Origin: Mycolicibacterium gadium
Lineage (GTDB): Bacteria > Actinomycetota > Actinomycetes > Mycobacteriales > Mycobacteriaceae
Assembly: GCF_010728925.1 (NCBI RefSeq)
Contig: NZ_AP022608.1
Coordinates: 1 to 64,000, forward strand
Direction: 5' to 3'
Length of the DNA stretch: 64,000 nucleotides
Shown here: piece after piece, positions 29,245 to 37,182 of the stretch
How the letters are laid out: every line of letters begins with the position of its first letter
How positions within the stretch are numbered: the first letter of the stretch is position 1
Program-made: the position numbers and the translations under genes
The notes under the pieces: generated by a model
What the model saw: the letters and a program-made list of their open reading frames with translations, nothing else
Told to the model about the DNA's origin: nothing
Databases searched by the model: none

Positions 29245-30476
29245 GACAAGTGAAGGGGGAGGCGGACATAGGCGTGGGTCAGCAGGCTGGCGGTCTGCTT
29301 GGTGCCGGGGTCGTCGGTAAGCGTGATCGTCTGATACCGATCGAGCACCGCGTTCACCACCGCGACGACTTCCAGGCGGGCAAGTGACGCGCCAAGGCAG
29401 AAGTGCAGACCGTGTCCCATCGACAGCTGCTGGCGGATGTTGGGCCGGTCCATGTCGAATTTGTTGGGGTATGGAAAGACCTCTGGGTCTCGATTGGCGG
29501 ACCCGAAAAACAATGCGACCCAGTCGCCTTTGCGGATCAGCTTGCCGCCGACCTCGACATCGCGGGTGGCGATGCGAAACAGGCGTTGAGGCGGTCCGTC
29601 TATGCGCATCGCCTCTTCGACGAAGACGTTCACCAGTGTGCGATCGTCGCGCATGCGCGCGGTGATGTCGGGCTGGCGCGCCATCGCATGCAGCAGATTG
29701 CCGATCAGGAAGGTCGTGGTCTCACTACCTGCGACTACCAGCGTCACACAGAATCGAACGATCTCCTCGGGGGTGAGGCGCTGCCCATCGACGGCGGCAC
29801 GCAGCAGCGCGGAGATGAGGTCCTCGGCGTCCTCGACGTCGTCGGTGGGCGTGCGCTCCGCCAACCGCGCCGTGTGCTCGGCAAGCCGCGTGGCGAATGC
29901 AGTCACCATCTCCTCATTGCTCGCGATGCGCTCCTCGGGTGTGAGCGACGACGAGAGCATGAACGCGTTGGCCCACTTCTTGAATCGGACGTGGTCGCCG
30001 TCGGGCAAACCCAACAGCCGCACCATCGCGCGGGTGGGAATCTCGGCGGCGAACTCCATCACCTCGACGTCGCCGTCGCCGAGCTCGACGAGCAGGCGTG
30101 GCACCAGTTCGTTCAGCCAGCCCTCCAGTCGTTTGACCCGCCGCGGTGAGAACGCCTGGCTGACCAGTTTCCGTTCGACTTCGTGCTTGGGCGGGTCGGT
30201 GTTGACGAGCATGAGACTCGGCGCCGACGACGCCTCCTGCAGGGGATCCCGCGACGAGAACGTCGCGCTGTCCCTGGCCGCCTCGAAGATCTGGTCGTAG
30301 CGGAACAGCGCCCACGCTGTGACGGGTTCGTCGGCGCCGGGGATGGTTCCCGGCGGCCAGTCGCGGTAGCCGGGCACGGGTGACAGCGCGCGGAGCTGGT
30401 CATACAGCGGATACGGATTGGCGATGCCCTGGGGGGTGGTCAGCAGTTCGAGGGCCGAAACGGTCGTGGATGACAT
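29241..30476 (-). CDS. Cytochrome P450
   Basis: A 411-residue soluble bacterial P450. The I-helix is VVAGSETTTFLIGN, the ExxR motif is EEAMRIDGPPQRLFR, and the heme loop is SMGHGLHFCLGASLAR with the cysteine ligand. The usual phenylalanine of the F-x-x-G-x-x-x-C-x-G signature is methionine here. I chose ATG 30476 (MSSTTVSALELL) rather than the upstream in-frame start at 30566, which would run into the divergent promoter. It is the first gene of a P450, SnoaL-like, ferredoxin operon and is divergent from a GAF-LuxR regulator 125 nt away. CYP family and substrate not determined. Confidence 0.9.
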   Translation of the reverse strand: MSSTTVSALELLTTPQGIANPYPLYDQLRALSPVPGYRDWPPGTIPGADEPVTAWALFRYDQIFEAARDSATFSSRDPLQEASSAPSLMLVNTDPPKHEVERKLVSQAFSPRRVKRLEGWLNELVPRLLVELGDGDVEVMEFAAEIPTRAMVRLLGLPDGDHVRFKKWANAFMLSSSLTPEERIASNEEMVTAFATRLAEHTARLAERTPTDDVEDAEDLISALLRAAVDGQRLTPEEIVRFCVTLVVAGSETTTFLIGNLLHAMARQPDITARMRDDRTLVNVFVEEAMRIDGPPQRLFRIATRDVEVGGKLIRKGDWVALFFGSANRDPEVFPYPNKFDMDRPNIRQQLSMGHGLHFCLGASLARLEVVAVVNAVLDRYQTITLTDDPGTKQTASLLTHAYVRLPLHLS

Positions 30477-30601
30477 GGCAATTAGCCTCTGCCAGCCATC
30501 GGAGCAAATCGATCCCCCGATGGGGAGGACTCCTGCCCCCTTATGAGGTGAATTGCCGGTTCCCACCCCTCCCGGGCGCCGATCGGAGGACAGTCTCCAT
30601 T

Positions 30602-31792
30602 GTGAGTGTTGTCAGCGAGAAACCCGATACGCCCGCGCTCGGAACGCTGATCGACGGTGATCACCCGGGCTGGGCGTCGCGCCCCGCCAAGGACACCGAG
30701 GCTGCGCGCCGTTACCGAGAGGCATTTCAGGGCTGCGAGATCGACCCGGCCGAGGATCCCATCGCGGTGGTGGCAGAGGCGGTCGATGCCAAGGCGACCC
30801 TCGTACGCAACGCGCTGGAGGGGCTCGGTGACGAGGACGCAATCAATGCGCTCGAAGCGGTGCTCGACCTGGCCTCACTCGAGCGTGAATTGATCGAGGA
30901 CGGGGCGCGACGGCGTACCTTCGCGCTGTTGGCTGTGCAGGAGGCACTGAGCAAGCTGCGCGTCGTGGACGACGTCGCGACGATCGTCGACCGTGCGCCA
31001 CGCGAGCTGGTCGAATCGTGTGGCTTCGATCGCGCCGTGCTCTTCCGTGTCCACGAGGGCCGGATGGTGATGGAGGCAGCCTATTTCGGCGACGACAGCG
31101 AAGGGGCCGAGAAGATGGTCACTTTCGCCCAGTCGGTGGCGCCCCCGCTGAACCACATGCTGCTCGAAACGCAGATGATCCGCCGCCGCGCCCCGGCGAT
31201 TGTGCGTGATGCCCGCAACGATCCACGCGTCAACCGGCCGATCGTCGACTTCTCGCTGACTCATTCTTATGTGGCTGCACCGGTGATGCCGACCGGCAAG
31301 GTGATCGGGTTCCTGCACGCCGACCGGCTCTACTCGGGACGCCTCGTCGACGAGATCGATCGAGACACGGTGTGGGCGTTCGCGGAAGGCTTCGGCTATG
31401 CGTACGAACGCACCGTCCTCCTCGAGCGCATGCGCCGTCAGCGCGCAGAGGTCAGGCGCGCGTTGGCGTCGGCGGACGAGGCGGCCCGTGCGCTGCAGGA
31501 CGCCGATTTGGACCTCGCCAAGATCGAGCCGGTCGAACGCAGCCCGGCGGCGCAGTCACTCGCCGAGGTGCAGACGCGGGTGATGGCGATCCTGACCCGA
31601 CGCGAAATCGAGGTGCTTCGTCTGATGGCGGCCGGCCGCACCAATCAGCAGATCGCCGACGAACTCGTGATCTCCGCCGGCACGGTGAAGTCCCACGTCA
31701 AACGAGTGCTGCGCAAGCTGCACGCCACCAACCGCGCGGAGGCAGCCTCGGCGTACGTGCGGCTGGCGAGTGTGCCGGCCCTCGGCGGTTAG
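30602..31792 (+). CDS. GAF-domain LuxR-family transcriptional regulator
   Basis: A 396-residue regulator. GTG 30602 (VSVVSEKPDTPALG) is the likely start. The middle (about residues 125-290) looks like a GAF sensor domain (SCGFDRAVLFRVHEG to GKVIGFLHADRLYSG), followed by a coiled coil of about 40 residues (ERMRRQRAEVRRALASADEA) and a C-terminal LuxR helix-turn-helix (LTRREIEVLRLMAAGRTNQQ, then IADELVISAGTVKSHVKRVL). It has no receiver domain, so a ligand rather than a phosphate likely controls it. Divergent from the P450 operon, its probable target. Confidence 0.85.
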   Translation: MSVVSEKPDTPALGTLIDGDHPGWASRPAKDTEAARRYREAFQGCEIDPAEDPIAVVAEAVDAKATLVRNALEGLGDEDAINALEAVLDLASLERELIEDGARRRTFALLAVQEALSKLRVVDDVATIVDRAPRELVESCGFDRAVLFRVHEGRMVMEAAYFGDDSEGAEKMVTFAQSVAPPLNHMLLETQMIRRRAPAIVRDARNDPRVNRPIVDFSLTHSYVAAPVMPTGKVIGFLHADRLYSGRLVDEIDRDTVWAFAEGFGYAYERTVLLERMRRQRAEVRRALASADEAARALQDADLDLAKIEPVERSPAAQSLAEVQTRVMAILTRREIEVLRLMAAGRTNQQIADELVISAGTVKSHVKRVLRKLHATNRAEAASAYVRLASVPALGG

Positions 31793-32751
31793 CGGGGGTC
31801 CATTCCGGCGGCTCGGTACGCGGCGTCGACGTAAGCCATGTTCTCCACCGCGTCGGTGTTGTCCACCGGCAGTGGTGCGCCGCGCAGGACGTGCGCGGCG
31901 AACGCCTCCAATTGATAGGTGTAGGACGTGCGGGTGCCCAGCTGTTCGACCGTGGTGCCCACAGGCGTCCGAATGGTGACCCGATCGTCGTCCTGAGGTT
32001 TGATGAAGTTGTGCACCAAGACATCTCCTTCAGCGCCGAAGATCTGGATCGTGAACGAGTAACTCTCGCCCACCATCGAATTGATACTCAAGCCCGTTGC
32101 GCCGCTGGGGAAGGCGAGCTCGATGTCACACCGTGCGTCGATTCCCGCACTGTGCTCCTTCGCGCTTGCCCGCACAATCGACGGACGACCCAACTGACGC
32201 ATGACGTGTAGCCCGTAGCAGCCGAGATCCATCAACGCGCCGCCGGCCAACTCGAGCGACCACCTCGGATCCCCGACGGCAGGCTCGGGCATCGCCATGC
32301 GCACCTCGACATGTGTGATGTCACCGAGGGCGCCATCACCGGCGAACTCCAGAGCTCGCCGCGTCACGGGGTGGTACAGGTAATGGAAGGCCTCCACCAC
32401 AGGGACACCTGCATTCTCGGCGGCCGCGGCGACTTGCTCTGCCTCAATCCGGTTGCGGGCAAACGGCTTTTCGGTGAGCACCGGCTTGCCTGCCGCAACC
32501 GCCGCGAGATTCCACGGCGCATGCAGCGCGTTCGCCAACGGGTTGTAGACGACGTCGACCTCGGGGTCGTTGATCACGTCCTGGTAAGACGGCACGACTC
32601 GCTCAACGCCGTACTTGTCGGCAAAAACCTGCGCGCGCTGCGGATCGCGTGCGGCCACCGCGACCAGTCGGTGCCCCAGCTCGTGTGCTGGCCCGACGAT
32701 CGCAGGTTCGGCGATGCGGGAGGCCCCGAGCACGCCGATGCGCAGGCTCAT
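31789..32751 (-). CDS. Gfo/Idh/MocA-family oxidoreductase
   Basis: A 320-residue NAD(P)-dependent sugar or polyol dehydrogenase. The Rossmann motif is IGVLGASRIAEPAIVGP, the EKP motif is VLTEKPFARN, and the catalytic region is GGALMDLGCYGLHVMRQLG. Last gene of a four-gene operon, with a 4-nt overlap to the IolE-like gene. Its end overlaps the LuxR regulator's stop by 3 nt in convergent orientation. A second family member lies two genes upstream, so the operon likely performs two separate redox steps on a cyclitol or sugar. Confidence 0.85.
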   Translation of the reverse strand: MSLRIGVLGASRIAEPAIVGPAHELGHRLVAVAARDPQRAQVFADKYGVERVVPSYQDVINDPEVDVVYNPLANALHAPWNLAAVAAGKPVLTEKPFARNRIEAEQVAAAAENAGVPVVEAFHYLYHPVTRRALEFAGDGALGDITHVEVRMAMPEPAVGDPRWSLELAGGALMDLGCYGLHVMRQLGRPSIVRASAKEHSAGIDARCDIELAFPSGATGLSINSMVGESYSFTIQIFGAEGDVLVHNFIKPQDDDRVTIRTPVGTTVEQLGTRTSYTYQLEAFAAHVLRGAPLPVDNTDAVENMAYVDAAYRAAGMDPR

Positions 32752-33629
32752 ACCCTCACGCGGCCACTGACCTCGTGCATGAAAGCCACGCTGGTCCGCA
32801 CGTCGCGTACGGGTCCCTCGTCGGTGGGTTCACCGTCGAGGATCGTGTCCTGTTCCATGACGAACCAGCCGTCGAATCCGTTGGCGCCCAGTGCAGTCAC
32901 GATGCCCGCGATATCGATGTCGCCCGCGCCGAGCGGGGTGTACATGCCGGCGCGCACCGCCTCGGTGTAGGTGAGTTCCCCGGCCTGAACGCGAGCGGCG
33001 AGCGCCGCGTCGACGTCCTTGAGATGCGCGTGCGCGATCCTGCCGGGTACCTGCAGAGTCAGGGCAAGTGGATCCGTCCCGCCGATCAGCAGATGGCCGG
33101 TGTCCAGACACAGCTTGATGGTCGAACCCCGCAGCACCCGGTCGACGTCGCCGCGCGTCTCGACCATGGTCCCGACGTGTGGATGCAGGACGGCGAGTGC
33201 ACCGCGGTCGGCGGCCGCAGCGGCGAGCCGGTCGAGATTGGCCAGCAGCGTGGCCCATTGGCTGTCGTCGAGCGTCGGCCTGGAGTCATAACCGTCGGCA
33301 CCCGTCGCCGCGGCGAGCACGAGAACGTCGGCGTCGCATGCGATCAGCGCGTCTAGCGGGCCCGCGATATCGGCGAGCGGGTCGTAGCCGGGGTCATGCA
33401 GCAGCACGGGCACGAACATGCCGACACAGCTGAGACCGTTCGACGCGAGCAGGGCGGTCAATTCCTCGGGGTCCGATGGCAGGAAGCCCTCGGGACCCAA
33501 CTCGGTGGCGGACAGGCCGACATCGCGCATCTCGGTGAGCACCCGCTCGGCGCCGAGCTGGTGACCCCACCCGGGTACCTCGCATACCCCCCACGAAATC
33601 GGTGCACCGGCGATCTTCAGAGATTTCAT
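32748..33629 (-). CDS. IolE-like sugar phosphate isomerase/epimerase (TIM barrel)
   Basis: A 293-residue AP-endonuclease-2-fold protein. The opening IAGAPISWGVCEVPGWG is characteristic of inosose dehydratase (IolE) relatives. Metal-binding candidates appear as TELGPEG, HPHVGTMVE, CLDTGHLLIGG and AHLKDVD. I chose ATG 33629 (MKSLKIAG), which overlaps the upstream gene by ATGA and matches family length. Flanked by two Gfo/Idh dehydrogenases and a dioxygenase under a LacI regulator: a polyol or inositol-type catabolic context. Dehydratase versus epimerase activity cannot be decided from sequence. Confidence 0.82.
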   Translation of the reverse strand: MKSLKIAGAPISWGVCEVPGWGHQLGAERVLTEMRDVGLSATELGPEGFLPSDPEELTALLASNGLSCVGMFVPVLLHDPGYDPLADIAGPLDALIACDADVLVLAAATGADGYDSRPTLDDSQWATLLANLDRLAAAAADRGALAVLHPHVGTMVETRGDVDRVLRGSTIKLCLDTGHLLIGGTDPLALTLQVPGRIAHAHLKDVDAALAARVQAGELTYTEAVRAGMYTPLGAGDIDIAGIVTALGANGFDGWFVMEQDTILDGEPTDEGPVRDVRTSVAFMHEVSGRVRV

Positions 33630-34633
33630 CGTGATCTCACTTCCTTGATGCTCACCGGCACGCGGCGCTGCAGCGACTCGGTCGCCGCTTCGGCCAGCCA
33701 CGCGACCTCGACCGCGTCGGCCACCGTGCATGCCGGGGCGGCGCTTCCGTTGACCACATCCACGAACGCGCTGAGCTCCGCACGGAACGCCTCGGTGAAG
33801 CGGTCCATGAAGAAGTGGTGCGCCGGTCCCTCAGGAAAGCTGTTGCCGGGGTCGACATTTCGCACCGGAACTCCCTGATCCCAGCCGGCAACCACCGTGT
33901 CCTGAAAGCCATGCACTTCGAGACGGCAGTCGTAGCCGTGTGCGTTGTAGCGCGCCGCCGACACCACCCCGAGCGTGCCGCTTTCGAAGGTGACGACCAC
34001 GGCGGCGGTGTCCACATCGCCGAACTCGGCGAACTTCGGGTCTCCTTGGACGCTGCCGGTGGCGTACACCTCGACGGCCTGCTGGCCGGTGATCCAGCGG
34101 ATCACGTCGAAATCGTGCACGGCGCAGTCGCGGAAGATGCCGCCCGAACCGGCGATGTACTCCATCGGCGGGGGAGCCGGGTCCATCGTCGTGCTGCGCA
34201 CGGTGTGCAGGGCGCCCAGCGAGCCGTCGTCGACCGAGCGCTTGGCCGCGGCGAAGGCGGCGTCGAACCGTCGCTGATAACCGACCTGGACCGCAACACC
34301 CGACCGCGCGATCACGTCGGCAACCCGCGCGCTCTCGGCCGCCGTCGAGGCGATCGGCTTCTCGCAGAATGTGGGCAGGCCGCGCTCGACTGCGGCCAGC
34401 GTCAGCTCGGCATGTGCGGGTGTTGCGGCGGACACGACGACCCCGTCCACTCCGGACGCCAACAGGGTATCGACCGAATCAACGGCTTTCGCACCGTGTT
34501 TGGCGGCGACGGCCGCGGTGACGTCGGCCCGCTCGTCGGTGACTACCAACCCGTCGATGCTGTCGAGGCCCGAGAGGGTTTCGGTGTGGAACGCGCCGAT
34601 GCGGCCCAGTCCGATGACGCCGAGCGTGGTCAT
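33626..34633 (-). CDS. Gfo/Idh/MocA-family dehydrogenase, inositol 2-dehydrogenase-like (IolG)
   Basis: A 335-residue dehydrogenase. LGVIGLGRIGAFHTETL binds the nucleotide; TFCEKPIAST holds the conserved lysine; GGIFRDCAVHDFDVIRW holds the Asp/His pair typical of myo-inositol dehydrogenases. It starts at 34633, overlapping the dioxygenase stop. With the IolE-like gene next to it, the first two steps of inositol breakdown (inositol to inosose, inosose to diketo compound) are a reasonable model, but other iol genes are missing from the window. Confidence 0.85.
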   Translation of the reverse strand: MTTLGVIGLGRIGAFHTETLSGLDSIDGLVVTDERADVTAAVAAKHGAKAVDSVDTLLASGVDGVVVSAATPAHAELTLAAVERGLPTFCEKPIASTAAESARVADVIARSGVAVQVGYQRRFDAAFAAAKRSVDDGSLGALHTVRSTTMDPAPPPMEYIAGSGGIFRDCAVHDFDVIRWITGQQAVEVYATGSVQGDPKFAEFGDVDTAAVVVTFESGTLGVVSAARYNAHGYDCRLEVHGFQDTVVAGWDQGVPVRNVDPGNSFPEGPAHHFFMDRFTEAFRAELSAFVDVVNGSAAPACTVADAVEVAWLAEAATESLQRRVPVSIKEVRSR

Positions 34634-35793
34634 GGCATTCTCCGTTCTTGTTGGGCGCGCAGTACGACGTCGAGTTCGTCGGCGCTGAGGTTCGACTCCA
34701 GCGCAGCCAGTACCGAGTCGACCTGACTCGGTGGGGCGAGGCGGCCGATGGGTTGATCGCTGTCGAGGCTGGTGGGGAACGCGTAGCCCTCCGCGGTGGC
34801 GACCACCGCGTTGTGCAGGTCGCGCCGCGGGCGTCCAGCAGCCTTCATCGCGAGCAGTGCGGGGTAGATCGCGCGGACCATCGCCGTGCGGTCCAGCGCC
34901 TCCATCGCCCGGCCGAACGGCGAGGACACCTGAAGCAGGTTCGCGATCCGGCGGATATCACTCGAAACATTAGCTCCCGCACCGTGATACAGCGCCGGGT
35001 TGAAGAACACCGCATCACCCTTGTTCAGTGGCAACTGCACGTGATGGTCGGCGAAGAACTGCACGAAGTCGGGCCGATTGAAGGCGATGTAGCCTCCCGC
35101 GAACCGCTGCGAATGGGGCAGCAGCATCGTGGGGCCGCTTTCCACCGGCATATCGCAGTGGGCGACGGCGCCCTGCAGCGTGAGTACCGGTGAGGTCCGG
35201 TGCAGATGCGCGGGATATTGCGCAAGGTGCTCGTCGGGGACGAAGCCGAGGTGAAAGTCGCGGTGCGGAACCTGGGCGTTGCCAGCGGGATTGACGACGT
35301 TCACCTGAGAGGTGACCTGGTAGCGGGGACCCAGCCAGGCCTGGCAGACGATGGCGAGGGTGTCGTTCGCGTAGTACTCGGCAAACACATCCGGCGCGTG
35401 CAGCGCGAGCTTCTGGGCGGCATTCCAGATTCGGTCGTTGGCACCGGGCCTGCCGAAGTGGTCGCCCGCGGCCGTGCCCGCCTCGCGCTGCGCGGCGATG
35501 ATCGCGAAGAAGCCCTCGTTCGCGCGGTCGACGAGGTCGGGGGAGAAGGCGCTTTCGAACAGCACGACTCCCGGCCCGTCGGTGAGTGCGCGGATCAACT
35601 CCGCCTGCAGCTCGCGCCGGTCGCCGTCGGCCACCGCAGCCGCCGAGTACACCAGCACGTTGCCCCGCACACCGGTGGCGTTCGGGTAGTCGGCGGGGTC
35701 GGTGTCGCGGAGCACCTGTGTCCGGAAGTCGTCGATCCGGCATTCGGACTCGCCGATCCACGGCGGGTCTGTCGTCCTCACTGGTGCGGCCAT
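34630..35793 (-). CDS. Phytanoyl-CoA dioxygenase (PhyH)-family Fe(II)/2-oxoglutarate oxygenase
   Basis: A 387-residue non-heme iron oxygenase. Iron ligands are His177 and Asp179 (VPHRDFHLGF) and His270 (ALYHGAGAN), with Arg281 or Arg282 as the likely 2-oxoglutarate anchor. First gene of the operon with two dehydrogenases and an IolE-like enzyme, all joined by 4-nt overlaps. In such a setting it may hydroxylate or demethylate the substrate before dehydrogenation; that is inference. Divergent from a LacI-family regulator across 71 nt. Confidence 0.83.
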   Translation of the reverse strand: MAAPVRTTDPPWIGESECRIDDFRTQVLRDTDPADYPNATGVRGNVLVYSAAAVADGDRRELQAELIRALTDGPGVVLFESAFSPDLVDRANEGFFAIIAAQREAGTAAGDHFGRPGANDRIWNAAQKLALHAPDVFAEYYANDTLAIVCQAWLGPRYQVTSQVNVVNPAGNAQVPHRDFHLGFVPDEHLAQYPAHLHRTSPVLTLQGAVAHCDMPVESGPTMLLPHSQRFAGGYIAFNRPDFVQFFADHHVQLPLNKGDAVFFNPALYHGAGANVSSDIRRIANLLQVSSPFGRAMEALDRTAMVRAIYPALLAMKAAGRPRRDLHNAVVATAEGYAFPTSLDSDQPIGRLAPPSQVDSVLAALESNLSADELDVVLRAQQERRMP

Positions 35794-35864
35794 GCAGTTA
35801 GTCTTGCTGTGATACTCGCCGCAATCAACGCCAGAAATCCATCAAAAACACCTCAGGAAGATCG

Positions 35865-36869
35865 ATGCCCCACCGGTACAAGATCCGCGAGATCGCCCAG
35901 CAGTCGGGGCTGAGCGAGGCGACTGTCGATCGGGTCCTCAACCAACGGCCCGGCGTCCGCGCGAATACCAGGGCCGAAGTCGAACAGGCGATCGCGGATC
36001 TCGACAAGCAGCGAGCCCAGTTGCGCCTCAACGGCCGCCGCTACCTCATCGACGTCGTGATGCAGACGCCGGAGCGGTTCTCCGATGCGTTTCGCTCAGC
36101 CATCGAGGCCGAGCTGCCCGCGTTCGCGCCCGCCGCGCTGCGCGCCCGCTTCCATCTGTGGGAGTCCGGGTCGACGGACCAGATGGTGGAGGCGCTCGGC
36201 CGCATCAAGGGCAGCCACGGCGTCGTGCTCAAGGCCCAGGACGACCCCGCGGTGGCCGAGGCCGTCGACCGCCTGGTCGAAGGCGGTGTGCCGGTGGTGA
36301 CGTACACGACCGACATCCCAGCGAGCGCGCGCTGTGCATACGTGGGCATCGACAACCACGGTGCCGGAGTCACGGCCGCCTATCTGATGCGGGAGTGGCT
36401 GGGGTCGGCGCCGTCGGACATCCTCATCACGCTGAGCCGCGCGGTGTTCCGCGGCGAGGGTGAGCGCGAGGTCGGCTTCCGCTCGGCGATGCGCGGTACC
36501 GGCCGCACGATCGTGGAAGTCAGCGAAAGCGACGGGCTGGATTCGACGAACGAGCGGTTGGTTCTCCAGGCGCTCGAGCGCCATCCAGAGGTCGGAGCCG
36601 TCTATTCGGTCGGGGGTGGCAACACCGCGACGATCGCGGCCTTCGAACGATTAGGGCGGGTGTGCAGGGTTTTCGTCGCCCATGATTTGGACGTCGACAA
36701 CAGAGCGCTCCTGCGTGACGGGCGCATTTCGGTCGTCCTGCACAACGATCTTCGCGCCGACGCGCGCCTGGCGATGCGGCTCATACTCCAACAGCAAGGC
36801 GCGTTGCCGGTCGAGCCGGCGCGGCCGGTGCCGATCCAGGTCATCACGCCCTACAACTTGCCGCCCTAG
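35865..36869 (+). CDS. LacI-family transcriptional regulator
   Basis: A 334-residue regulator. The LacI-type HTH is IREIAQQSGLSEATVDRVLN with hinge region VRANTRAEVEQAI, followed by a periplasmic-binding-protein-like ligand domain (RRYLIDVVMQTPERFSDAF onward). The start at 35865 lies 71 nt from the divergent dioxygenase operon, its probable target. The effector is likely the polyol or its breakdown product. The ligand domain resembles ribose/inositol-type sensors, an impression from composition only. Confidence 0.85.
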   Translation: MPHRYKIREIAQQSGLSEATVDRVLNQRPGVRANTRAEVEQAIADLDKQRAQLRLNGRRYLIDVVMQTPERFSDAFRSAIEAELPAFAPAALRARFHLWESGSTDQMVEALGRIKGSHGVVLKAQDDPAVAEAVDRLVEGGVPVVTYTTDIPASARCAYVGIDNHGAGVTAAYLMREWLGSAPSDILITLSRAVFRGEGEREVGFRSAMRGTGRTIVEVSESDGLDSTNERLVLQALERHPEVGAVYSVGGGNTATIAAFERLGRVCRVFVAHDLDVDNRALLRDGRISVVLHNDLRADARLAMRLILQQQGALPVEPARPVPIQVITPYNLPP

Positions 36870-37182
36870 GGGTCGCGCGGGTGCTAGCACCGGGCTACTG
36901 ATCGGTAGCAATTTCCTTATTAATGACACTCAGTGCCACGTGACGCAAAACACATTTCTGTCTCACCGCGGGCATCGGTATACGCCCTGATCAGGGCGTT
37001 CGCTTGGTGGTTACCTGTGGGTACCCCGCGAGTCGCGTGAAGGGCGGCCTAAGAGAAGTGCCATAATCGGTACTGCCAGTGACATCAATTTTCTGTGGAC
37101 GTCCAACGACGGCGCGACGCTTGCACCGCGACTCCGAGGATGTTCGCCGGAATGGCTTGACTCAGGACGGAAGGCGGTCGCA
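36870..37182. promoter_or_regulatory. Intergenic region upstream of korA with an 18-bp perfect palindrome
   Basis: A 313-nt gap. It contains ACGCCCTGATCAGGGCGT (36982-36999), a perfect 18-bp palindrome, and close behind the lacI stop the short inverted repeats GTGCTAGCAC and GCTAC-TGATCG-GTAGC, possibly a weak terminator. No coding sequence is recognised. The region 37140-37182 includes GGACGGAAGG ahead of the korA GTG. Confidence 0.6.
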
